From NCBI GenBank assembly GCA_946414975.1, contig CAMKQS010000037.1, positions 1-14,668 on the forward strand: a stretch of DNA of 14,668 nt, read 5' to 3'. A program made the position numbers and the translations under genes. Under the pieces are notes generated by a model that was given only the letters and a program-made list of their open reading frames with translations, was not told the DNA's origin and searched no databases. Below, piece after piece: positions 5,738 through 12,284 of the stretch. Within the stretch, counting starts at the first letter, position 1. Every line of letters begins with the position of its first letter. The DNA is from an uncultured Caryophanales bacterium. Its GTDB lineage: Bacteria > Bacillota_I > Bacilli_A > RF39 > UBA660.

Positions 5738-6781
5738 TTATCTATTATATCTTAATTCTCCCATTTTACTTGTTGGAATAAATCCAGCATCACACTTAAT
5801 TAAGTCTGGAATTCTATTTACTATAGTTGCACATGTTAATTCTACTGTAGCAGGTCTATTAATAATCATATGAGTATCAGGTTCTCCATGTACCGTCCAG
5901 TCATTTGAATCAAATTCAGTTTCATCATAAACTTTTCCAACGCATTCAGTTTCTACTATAATACCTTCTTTAGTAGTTGTTGTAACTTTAGCGCTCATTC
6001 CTGTTGCATCACCTTTTTTAATAGTCATATTTAAAGTAGATGAATAAATATCTTCTTTAGCTATTTGAGGAATACATTCTTGTGTTTGCTTATCAACAGT
6101 AAGACCTAATTTATCACAAATCCAGCCATTAGTATTCCACATATAACTTGGAGCATATTCTCCTTTATCAATCATTTGTTGTCTTTCTTCATCACTTATT
6201 CTATCCACACTAGCAATTTTAGAATCAAATTCATCTAATGTAAGTCCTGCACCATGTGCTTCTGCTAAAGCAATTCCATAATCTTCAACATTATAAGAAG
6301 TACGACCTTGAATTTTAGTAATCTTATTTGTAGCACCACAAATAGTACTAATTAAGTTACCCCAGAAAGCATCTTGATATCCACTTCCTGTAATAGTACA
6401 ATTATTCTTCTTAGCTAATTCATCTATTTCTTTAGTTAATTTAGGTGATGAATTAAATGGATAAAATGCTTCTTCACAAGTTGTAATTGCATTAATTCCA
6501 AGTTCTGCACACAACTTAAGTGCCTCTTCTAAGTCTGTCATAAGACTCATAGTAGTTACAATGCAAACATCTGGTTTAACATCTTTTAACATATCTCTAG
6601 CTTCATTTACAGAAGTTATTTTAACCCCTACATCTTCACCTTCTAAAATACAAGAAACATCCTTGCCAATAATATCTTCATTAATATCAATAGCACCAAC
6701 TAGCTCATATCCTCTTTCTATAGCATAACGCATAGTGTACTTAGACATCTTACCACATCCATATTGTACAAACTTAATCAT
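5738..6781 (-). CDS. DapB-like NAD(P)-dependent dehydrogenase, 2,4-diaminopentanoate dehydrogenase-like
   Basis: 347 residues. The N-terminal Rossmann fold shows FVQYGCGKMSKYTMRYAIER (residues 4-23, dinucleotide loop G-x-G-x-M), then ELVGAIDIN with an acidic end-of-strand residue. Later segments (DVCIVTT, NAITTCEEAFYP, CTITGSGYQDAFWGNLIS) follow the pattern of dihydrodipicolinate-reductase-like enzymes, including the ornithine-fermentation enzyme 2,4-diaminopentanoate dehydrogenase (Ord). At about 340 residues it is longer than true DapB (about 250-270). No other ornithine-oxidative-pathway gene is in the window, so the substrate cannot be fixed from context. It has a recognisable promoter (6806-6835), the ribosome binding site AAAGGTAGG, and a co-transcribed 51-residue membrane protein downstream. 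Confidence 0.7.
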   Translation of the reverse strand: MIKFVQYGCGKMSKYTMRYAIERGYELVGAIDINEDIIGKDVSCILEGEDVGVKITSVNEARDMLKDVKPDVCIVTTMSLMTDLEEALKLCAELGINAITTCEEAFYPFNSSPKLTKEIDELAKKNNCTITGSGYQDAFWGNLISTICGATNKITKIQGRTSYNVEDYGIALAEAHGAGLTLDEFDSKIASVDRISDEERQQMIDKGEYAPSYMWNTNGWICDKLGLTVDKQTQECIPQIAKEDIYSSTLNMTIKKGDATGMSAKVTTTTKEGIIVETECVGKVYDETEFDSNDWTVHGEPDTHMIINRPATVELTCATIVNRIPDLIKCDAGFIPTSKMGELRYNR

Positions 6782-6805
6782 ATCATTACCTACCTTTCTA
6801 AATTA

Positions 6806-6835
6806 ATTATAGCACATTATTTACTTATTAAACAA
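6806..6835 (-). promoter_or_regulatory. Promoter of the dehydrogenase gene
   Basis: -10 TATAAT (6806-6811) with an 18-nt spacer to a weaker -35 TTGTTT (6830-6835). It lies between the terminator of the YitT gene and ATG 6781. Confidence 0.65.
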
Positions 6836-6859
6836 GTAATTATTATTTTATATGTAAAT

Positions 6860-6887
6860 AAAAAAACTAGTATTAAAATTATACTAG
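6860..6887 (-). terminator. Terminator after the YitT-family gene
   Basis: Perfect 7-bp stem CTAGTAT/ATACTAG (6881-6887 and 6867-6873) with a 7-nt loop, followed on the minus strand by seven T's (6860-6866). A low-GC but well-formed terminator 14 nt after the stop codon. Confidence 0.85.
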
Positions 6888-6900
6888 ATAAAATAAATTA

Positions 6901-7779
6901 TTAAAATTGCTTTTCAAATTCCCCTTTAATACCTAAGCCTTCACTTTTAACCATAAAAATAGATATATTTAACTTTTTCATATGTCTTTCTAATTTTATT
7001 AATTCATATTTTGTTAATACAGTATAAATAATATATGTTCTAGAATCATCATATCCACCTTTAGCATTCCAATAAGTAAAATCTCTATTTAATTCATTTT
7101 TGATATATTCATTAATTATTTTTGGATTCTCTTTACAAAATATAAATGCAGTGGAACAGATATTTTGTTCATGCATTTTATCCGTCATAAGACTATCTAC
7201 AGCTGAAGATATTATAGAATAAATCATTATTGAAATACCGTATCTTATTCCCGCAATTGCATAAATAAATATATTAACAATTAAACCTAACTTTCCAACA
7301 GAAAAATGATTATTCTTTTTAGCAAGAGCAAGGCCTACTATATCAGTACCACCTGTTGATGCACCACTAGATAAAATCATTCCAACACCAATACCACTTA
7401 ACAAACCTCCTATTACAACGTTTGCTAAAACATCATCTATAATTAACTGACATGGTATTAATGATAACATAATAGACTGTATAGATACCGCAAACAAGGT
7501 TCTGAAAAAAAATGTTTTCCCGATTGACTTATATGCAATTATAAATAAAGGTATATTTATTATATAATATATAATACCACTAAAATCAAATGATATATCA
7601 ATTCTAAATACATCAATAATAAAACTTCTGATTATTTGTGAAATTCCTAATATTCCACCTGTATATAGATGATTTGGAACTACAAAAAAATTTATAGCAA
7701 AGCAAAATATAAATGAACCTAATATTGCTTTTGTAAAATCCATAAAATTCCAATTTAATATTTTATTAATTTTTTTCAT
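6901..7779 (-). CDS. YitT-family membrane protein (DUF161-DUF2179)
   Basis: 292 residues. The first two thirds hold about five or six membrane segments with the family pattern FVVPNHLYTGGILGISQII near residues 33-51 and a glycine-rich GGLLSGIGVGMILSSGAST followed by GGTDIVGLAL (about 124-152). The C-terminal soluble DUF2179 domain starts near residue 205 (NICSTAFIFCKENP) and ends with GLGIKGEFEKQF. Members are common and often multi-copy in Firmicutes; the transported substrate or role is not established. Start ATG 7779-7777 has GGGAGTG upstream. It is a single-gene transcript with its own promoter and terminator, divergent from the metalloprotease gene. Confidence 0.88.
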   Translation of the reverse strand: MKKINKILNWNFMDFTKAILGSFIFCFAINFFVVPNHLYTGGILGISQIIRSFIIDVFRIDISFDFSGIIYYIINIPLFIIAYKSIGKTFFFRTLFAVSIQSIMLSLIPCQLIIDDVLANVVIGGLLSGIGVGMILSSGASTGGTDIVGLALAKKNNHFSVGKLGLIVNIFIYAIAGIRYGISIMIYSIISSAVDSLMTDKMHEQNICSTAFIFCKENPKIINEYIKNELNRDFTYWNAKGGYDDSRTYIIYTVLTKYELIKLERHMKKLNISIFMVKSEGLGIKGEFEKQF

Positions 7780-7802
7780 AAAATCACTCCCAAACGTACT
7801 AC

Positions 7803-7831
7803 ATTATAGCACTAAAAAAAGAAAAGAACAA
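7803..7831 (-). promoter_or_regulatory. Promoter of the YitT-family gene
   Basis: Extended -10 TG-C-TATAAT (hexamer 7803-7808) with a 17-nt spacer to TTGTTC (7826-7831). It occupies the 53-bp divergent spacer almost entirely, ending next to the ATG of the plus-strand gene. I could not identify a convincing promoter for the plus strand in the same spacer. Confidence 0.65.
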
Positions 7832-7832
7832 A

Positions 7833-8648
7833 ATGAAAGCGCAAGAAATGCGTTCTAGACTAATGGAAGGAATTCCAATTACAAATTTTAAATTAGTTGA
7901 TAAAATTATTGAATTAATTACTAAATTTTTAAAAGCAAACAATTTTGATGAAAAGCTCTTTTTTAAAATGATGCAAAACACAAAATTTTCTATAATTGAC
8001 TTTAGAGTCTTTGATGATACAAAAGGCTTGGCGTTTTCTGCAGGTAAAACTATTTCTTTTAACTCATCAATTTGTCAATTTGATGAAAAAGGTAATTTTA
8101 AAGGCGTTAATTCTGAGCATATTGAATTATTATCTCATATTATTTTTCATGAAATGTTTCATAGAATTAGTTCCTTTAGAGATGATATAGGTGAAGTAAA
8201 TGCTAAAGACACTGCTTTATCAGAAGGATTTACAGACTTTTTTGCTGAAATGTTAAGTGGAAATAATGGCCCAAACAGAAGTAAAACATATCAGTTTTCT
8301 AAAGATGTGTGTAATATGTTTTATGTTATATTAGGAACTGATAAAGCACTTGATGATTATATTAATAATCTAATGAAATATCCAAATTTACAAGAATTAT
8401 TTGCACAATATGGATTAGATTTTAAGCAATTTGTAATTCTATTTGATAGAGCATTAAATATGCGTTATAGAAAAGAAAACATTGATGAAATAATATCTTT
8501 AGAAAATGAGATACTAATAACTTTAAGAGACAGTCTATTTATACCTTTTATGAATAATCATCCTGAAATGGAAGAAGTAATAAAAAATAAATTTAATAGT
8601 TTATTTAAAGAAAGAAAATTGATTATTAATGACGAAAAAACGATTTAA
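7833..8648 (+). CDS. Putative cytoplasmic gluzincin-type zinc metalloprotease, unknown family
   Basis: 271 residues and the only plus-strand gene. The zinc-protease motif HEMFH (HExxH) is at residues 106-110 inside a hydrophobic helix (LLSHIIFHEMFHRIS). Twenty residues later comes EGFTDFFAEML (E131 to D135), the E-x-x-x-D helix that supplies the third zinc ligand in gluzincins. There is no signal peptide or membrane span, so it should act in the cytoplasm. The remainder is helical and unlike any family I can name. ATG 7833 is used; the ribosome binding site is weak (AAAGAAAAGAA). Alternative ATGs at codons 6 and 11 lack better sites. A terminator follows. Metal binding is well supported; the substrate is unknown. 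Confidence 0.75.
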   Translation: MKAQEMRSRLMEGIPITNFKLVDKIIELITKFLKANNFDEKLFFKMMQNTKFSIIDFRVFDDTKGLAFSAGKTISFNSSICQFDEKGNFKGVNSEHIELLSHIIFHEMFHRISSFRDDIGEVNAKDTALSEGFTDFFAEMLSGNNGPNRSKTYQFSKDVCNMFYVILGTDKALDDYINNLMKYPNLQELFAQYGLDFKQFVILFDRALNMRYRKENIDEIISLENEILITLRDSLFIPFMNNHPEMEEVIKNKFNSLFKERKLIINDEKTI

Positions 8649-8662
8649 TTAAAAATCGTTTT
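8637..8662. terminator. Bidirectional terminator between convergent genes
   Basis: Perfect 10-bp stem AAAACGATTT/AAATCGTTTT (8637-8646 and 8653-8662) with a 6-nt loop. T-rich sequence follows on both strands (TTTTTATTT on plus, TTTTTT on minus). It overlaps the 3' ends of both the metalloprotease gene and the DUF2238-like gene, serving both. Confidence 0.85.
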
Positions 8663-9213
8663 TATTTGCTTCTTTTCCATATAAATATTGATGATAAAAA
8701 TCCACCTAGTAGTGCAACTAACATATCTTGCATAGTATCAGTAACACCTGTATCCAAAGTATGTTGCAGATTCATTCCGACACATGTATCCATAAAATAT
8801 TCAAATAATTCCCAAACAACAGCTATTATAGCAACTATTCCCATACAAAATATTATTTTTAATAATTTGTTTTTTTCTTTAGATATATGTTTATATATGA
8901 TTAATGCCAAAATAAATGTAGCAATTCCAGATAGAAAATGAACAAACATATCATACCAAGATATAGTATTATATAAGTTAACCACACATCCTAAAAAATC
9001 AGCTAAGAAAATAAATATATAATACATCATTGTTTCTATATCTGTTAATTTGTACTTCGTTTTATTAATAATAAATGGTAATAATAGTATTGGAAATATA
9101 GCAATATATGTTAGTACTCTTGAATAGTTATTATTACAAAAAGCTATTATAGCTATTATAACTGTTAAGATATTCATTAATATTAATAATATTTTGCTTA
9201 TTAATTTATACAT
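8662..9213 (-). CDS. DUF2238/YjdF-like integral membrane protein
   Basis: 183 residues from ATG 9213-9211, which has AAGGAGAG five bases upstream; the frame extends ten codons further but that start has no site. About five or six membrane segments. Conserved-looking polar residues within or next to them are WYDMFVHFLSGI, WELFEYFMD and DTGVTDTMQDMLVALLGG. This D..H..SG, WE..E, D..D set resembles the DUF2238 membrane family, whose function is not known. The start codon overlaps the end of the tag gene by 8 nt, so it is translated in the mreC-mreD-tag operon as the last gene before the bidirectional terminator. Confidence 0.65.
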   Translation of the reverse strand: MYKLISKILLILMNILTVIIAIIAFCNNNYSRVLTYIAIFPILLLPFIINKTKYKLTDIETMMYYIFIFLADFLGCVVNLYNTISWYDMFVHFLSGIATFILALIIYKHISKEKNKLLKIIFCMGIVAIIAVVWELFEYFMDTCVGMNLQHTLDTGVTDTMQDMLVALLGGFLSSIFIWKRSK

Positions 9214-9754
9214 TATTCTCTCCTTTATAACATATTTTCTCATGATTATTTAAAACTCCTATAGCTTCTAAATATGAATAAATAATAGTACTCCCAACAA
9301 ACTTCATACCTTTTAATTTTAAATCCTTAGATATCTTATCTGATAGCTTAGTATGTGTATGAAATCTCTTATACTTTATTTGTTTGTTTTTAGTAAAATG
9401 CCAAATATAGTTAGAAAAACTTCCATATTCTTTTTGTATATTTAAAAATATTTTAGCATTATTAATAACTGCCTCTATTTTTAATTTATTTCTTATTATG
9501 TTTTCATTATGCATTAATTCATCTATTTTATCAGTATCATAATTAATTATTTTATAAAGATCATAATTATCAAATGCATCTTTAAAATATTCTTGTTTAT
9601 TTAATACAATTTCAAAACTTAATCCTGCTTGAAACATTTCTAATACTAAATATTCAAAAAGTTTATTATCATCATATGTTGGGTTAGACCAAACAAAATC
9701 ATGATAATAAACATATTTTTCATTATTTAAATTAACCCATGAACATCTTTTCAC
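9206..9754 (-). CDS. tag: DNA-3-methyladenine glycosylase I (Tag)
   Basis: 182 residues, matching the Tag family throughout: MKRCSWV start, YYHDFVW, FEYLVLEMFQAGLSFEIVL, NIIRNKLKIEAVINNAK, and LKGMKFVGSTIIYSYLEAIG near the C-terminus. The zinc-snap ligands of E. coli Tag have counterparts here: Cys4, His18, and an H-x-x-x-C pair in NHEKICY. The enzyme removes 3-methyladenine from alkylated DNA. The start is GTG at 9754-9752, one base after the mreD stop; the nearby ATG is followed at once by TGA. Its last 8 nt overlap the next gene. A repair gene inside an mreCD operon is unusual and suggests coupling by convenience rather than function. Confidence 0.95.
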   Translation of the reverse strand: MKRCSWVNLNNEKYVYYHDFVWSNPTYDDNKLFEYLVLEMFQAGLSFEIVLNKQEYFKDAFDNYDLYKIINYDTDKIDELMHNENIIRNKLKIEAVINNAKIFLNIQKEYGSFSNYIWHFTKNKQIKYKRFHTHTKLSDKISKDLKLKGMKFVGSTIIYSYLEAIGVLNNHEKICYKGENNV

Positions 9755-9755
9755 A

Positions 9756-10238
9756 TTATATACCTTTGTGTTTTTTTATAAATAATTCCACTATTATATA
9801 AATGATTAATCCATATATAACATTTAGTATTAAGCTTGAATATAAGTTTACAATAAAGGTTACTTCATTAAAAGTACAATAATTTAAAATGCATAACAAT
9901 AAGTAAGAAAATGATTGATAAAATAATATAACTACAATGTCTATTAATAATATATTAAATTTACTTACTTTAATATACTCATATATTAGTGTAATAATAA
10001 ATGCAGTTGCTAAAAATGATAGTGTATTTGTAAATGGTGTATTAGTATATACTATATCATATAATAGACCTAAGGATGATGAATACACCAAATATTTTAC
10101 TTTATTATCTTTGAATAATGGATATACTGTTGCAACCGCAATTATTGAAAAAACTGGCATAAATAATGATTCCTCAGGAATAATAAGTGAAATAATTCCT
10201 TCTAATACAAACGATATAGCAAGTATTAAAATTATCAT
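9756..10238 (-). CDS. mreD: Rod shape-determining membrane protein MreD
   Basis: 160 residues, almost wholly hydrophobic with about five or six membrane spans. The MreD hallmark pattern is a short cytoplasmic loop followed by SLGLLYDIVYTNTPFTNTL (a G-x-x-x-D motif). Only four bases (ATGA) overlap with mreC upstream, the normal mreC-mreD arrangement. MreD helps organise the elongation machinery that makes the side wall. The next gene (tag) starts one base after its stop. Confidence 0.9.
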   Translation of the reverse strand: MIILILAISFVLEGIISLIIPEESLFMPVFSIIAVATVYPLFKDNKVKYLVYSSSLGLLYDIVYTNTPFTNTLSFLATAFIITLIYEYIKVSKFNILLIDIVVILFYQSFSYLLLCILNYCTFNEVTFIVNLYSSLILNVIYGLIIYIIVELFIKKHKGI

Positions 10239-11080
10239 TTGGAATTCCTATCTAATACTGTTACAATGTTTATATCATTAAAATTAACAGATGGTGTAAC
10301 TTCTACTGCTCGTGCTAAATCGTATTTATCTTTAGTTACATTTTTTACTTCACCAATTAATATACCACTTGGAAATATTTCAGATAATCCTGTTGTTACT
10401 ACTTTAGAACCATTTTTTATTTCTGTATTATCACTTATTCCCTCTATTAAATAGATATTTTTCTTTTTATTATAACTTACAAGTAATCCGTAAATACTTT
10501 TATCATCTTGCTCTATTTTAACAGATATCTTATTACTTAATTCATCTGTAGAAAGTAATTTAACTGTACTTGTAAAATTACCAACATTAATGACCTTACC
10601 AATTAATCCCTTATTAACTACAACTGCCATTCCTTCTTTTATACCAGATTTAGATCCTTTATTAATATTCAAAGTATTATACCAAGCACCTACATTTCTA
10701 TTTACAACTTCAGCATTAATTTCTTTATAATCAGTTATTGTATCATTAAGCTCTAACGCCTCTTTTAAATCGTCAATCTCTCCTTCTAATTCCTTTATTC
10801 TAGCTTCATATACTTTTGACCTTTCAGCTCTATTTTTCAACTTTTTATATTCCTTATACATCTTATTTTTTTCTTTATTTTCTTTTAGTTGCTTTTTTAC
10901 CATTTTTACCGGTTTAGATAAGACATCCATTACAAATGTTGTAGAATCCTTAATTGCTTTTTCAAAGAAATTAAGTCTTCTTCCTTCTTTTATAGATCTT
11001 GTAGTTAAAACAATTACAAGGGCAAAACAAATCAATACTGCTAGAATAATATATCTTTTCTTATTGCCTTTTTTTTCCAT
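10235..11080 (-). CDS. mreC: Rod shape-determining protein MreC
   Basis: 281 residues. One N-terminal membrane span (about residues 8-27, KRYIILAVLICFALVIVLTT), a long lysine/glutamate-rich coiled coil (about 60-110) ending in EGEIDDLKEALEL, then the periplasmic-type beta domain with AEVVNRNVGAWYNTLNINKG, GLIGKVINVG and IFPSGILIGEV. Together this is the standard MreC plan; it links the cytoskeleton to penicillin-binding proteins. Ends in TGA overlapping the mreD start. The promoter candidate is at 11096-11124. Notably, mreB, which usually lies between radC and mreC in Bacilli, is missing here. Confidence 0.95.
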   Translation of the reverse strand: MEKKGNKKRYIILAVLICFALVIVLTTRSIKEGRRLNFFEKAIKDSTTFVMDVLSKPVKMVKKQLKENKEKNKMYKEYKKLKNRAERSKVYEARIKELEGEIDDLKEALELNDTITDYKEINAEVVNRNVGAWYNTLNINKGSKSGIKEGMAVVVNKGLIGKVINVGNFTSTVKLLSTDELSNKISVKIEQDDKSIYGLLVSYNKKKNIYLIEGISDNTEIKNGSKVVTTGLSEIFPSGILIGEVKNVTKDKYDLARAVEVTPSVNFNDINIVTVLDRNSK

Positions 11081-11095
11081 AGAACCACCTATTCA

Positions 11096-11124
11096 ATTAT
11101 AATACATTAAATTTATTTTTTAAA
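11096..11124 (-). promoter_or_regulatory. Candidate promoter of the mreC-mreD-tag operon
   Basis: -10 TATAAT (11096-11101), 17-nt spacer and a poor -35 TTTAAA (11119-11124) that contains the radC stop codon. Only the -10 is strong, so radC readthrough may also drive the operon. Confidence 0.5.
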
Positions 11125-11809
11125 GAGATATTTTGTTATTTTCTAAAAAACTATAATAATTGTTATTACCTATTATAATATGATCTAATACTTTTATCCC
11201 ATGTATCTTTCCTATTTCCACTAAATTGTTGGTGCTTTCTATATCCTGAATACTTGGATTAATATTTCCGGATGGATGATTATGAACACATATTATAGCA
11301 GATGCACTTAGCATATATGCTTCTTTAAATACTTCTCTTGGATGAATTAAGCTATAGTTTAATGTACCTTTAAAAAGTAATTTTTCTTTAATTACTTTTT
11401 TATTATTATCTAAATAAATACAATAAAAATATTCTTGTTTTTTATTTTTTAAAACATCATTATAATAATCAAATACTAATTTTGAATTATTTAATTTTAT
11501 GTTATTAATATCACTTATTTTCATACTACATCTTCGTGCTATTTCTATAGTAGCAAGTATTATACAAGCTTTACTCATTTTTATTCCAGATATTTTTGTT
11601 AGTGATACATAATTATATTTATATAAATTTTTTATACCACCACATTTATTTAAAATAATGCTAGCTAAATCTTTAGCAGAAGTTTTATTATTACCACTAC
11701 CTATTAATATAGATAAAAGTTCACTATCACTTAAATTAGAACTCCCATATTTAATAAGTCTTTCTCTAGGTCTATCAAGATAGCACATATCCTTAATTCT
11801 TATTGCCAT
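11120..11809 (-). CDS. radC: RadC-family JAMM/MPN+ domain protein
   Basis: 229 residues. The N-terminal helix-hairpin-helix-like UPF0758 region (RPRERLIKYGSSNLSDSELLSILIGSG, residues about 13-39) is followed by the JAMM domain with HPREVFKEA and the metal-binding HNHPSGNINPSIQDIE (about residues 174-189), i.e. H-x-H-P-S-G-x(3)-P-S-x-x-D. The old link to recombinational repair is doubtful; the biochemical role is unsettled. The family is commonly next to mre genes in Bacilli, as here. Start ATG 11809-11807 with GAGGAG upstream; it overlaps the preceding gene by 17 nt. Confidence 0.93.
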   Translation of the reverse strand: MAIRIKDMCYLDRPRERLIKYGSSNLSDSELLSILIGSGNNKTSAKDLASIILNKCGGIKNLYKYNYVSLTKISGIKMSKACIILATIEIARRCSMKISDINNIKLNNSKLVFDYYNDVLKNKKQEYFYCIYLDNNKKVIKEKLLFKGTLNYSLIHPREVFKEAYMLSASAIICVHNHPSGNINPSIQDIESTNNLVEIGKIHGIKVLDHIIIGNNNYYSFLENNKISL

Positions 11810-12254
11810 TTAATATTATCTCCTCATATTTAGTAAGTCCTTGATTAATTATTTCATTTATAACTATTTCATCATCACTATTAATCAGTATATTATCTAG
11901 ATTATTAATACTTTCACTAAATTTTGTACTACTAATATAAAATTTTTTTACACTAGTATCTATACTTTTATTTTTAAAATAATTTGTCATTTTTGTTAAA
12001 TTATCTTTATTTTTAGTAATTCCAACATACATATAATATTTATTATCTTCCTTTCTATATATATAATTTTCTAAATTGATTGAATTTTTCTCCATATCAT
12101 TTTTTAAATTATATACACCGTTTTCAAGAAAAAAATACTCATCTCCTTCTTTATAAACAGCAATTCCATTATAGTTTTTATATTGTTTAAAAATAAAATA
12201 AGAAAGAAAAAAACCAATTATTAGAGATAATAACATTGCGCGTATATATTTCAT
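11793..12254 (-). CDS. SPOR-like single-span membrane protein
   Basis: 153 residues: a membrane segment at about residues 6-24 (AMLLSLIIGFFLSYFIF) with a basic N-terminus, then an external part. The region YIYRKEDNKYYMYVGITKNKDNLTKMTNYFKNKSIDTSVKKFYI has the length and pattern of a SPOR peptidoglycan-binding domain (beta strand with YVGIT, helix with charged spacing, second strand). SPOR domains bind denuded glycan at division sites, fitting the neighbours ftsK and mreC. The similarity is weak in sequence and I rate it as likely, not certain. It starts 30 nt after the ftsK stop and overlaps radC by 17 nt, so ftsK, this gene and radC form one transcript. A SPOR domain does not imply sporulation. 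Confidence 0.65.
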   Translation of the reverse strand: MKYIRAMLLSLIIGFFLSYFIFKQYKNYNGIAVYKEGDEYFFLENGVYNLKNDMEKNSINLENYIYRKEDNKYYMYVGITKNKDNLTKMTNYFKNKSIDTSVKKFYISSTKFSESINNLDNILINSDDEIVINEIINQGLTKYEEIILNGNKN

Positions 12255-12284
12255 ATAATCACCAATATTATTTTATCTTAATAA

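Noticed and set aside
7799..7981. Minus-strand ORF overlapping the start of the metalloprotease gene
   Set aside because: It crosses the divergent promoter region and the N-terminus of a better-supported gene, with no ribosome binding site.
8666..8941. Plus-strand ORF opposite the DUF2238-like gene
   Set aside because: It is an opposite-strand shadow; the minus-strand frame has a ribosome binding site and membrane pattern, and a terminator lies just before this ORF on plus.
9937..10454. Plus-strand ORFs opposite mreD and mreC
   Set aside because: Shadows of recognised genes, without start signals.
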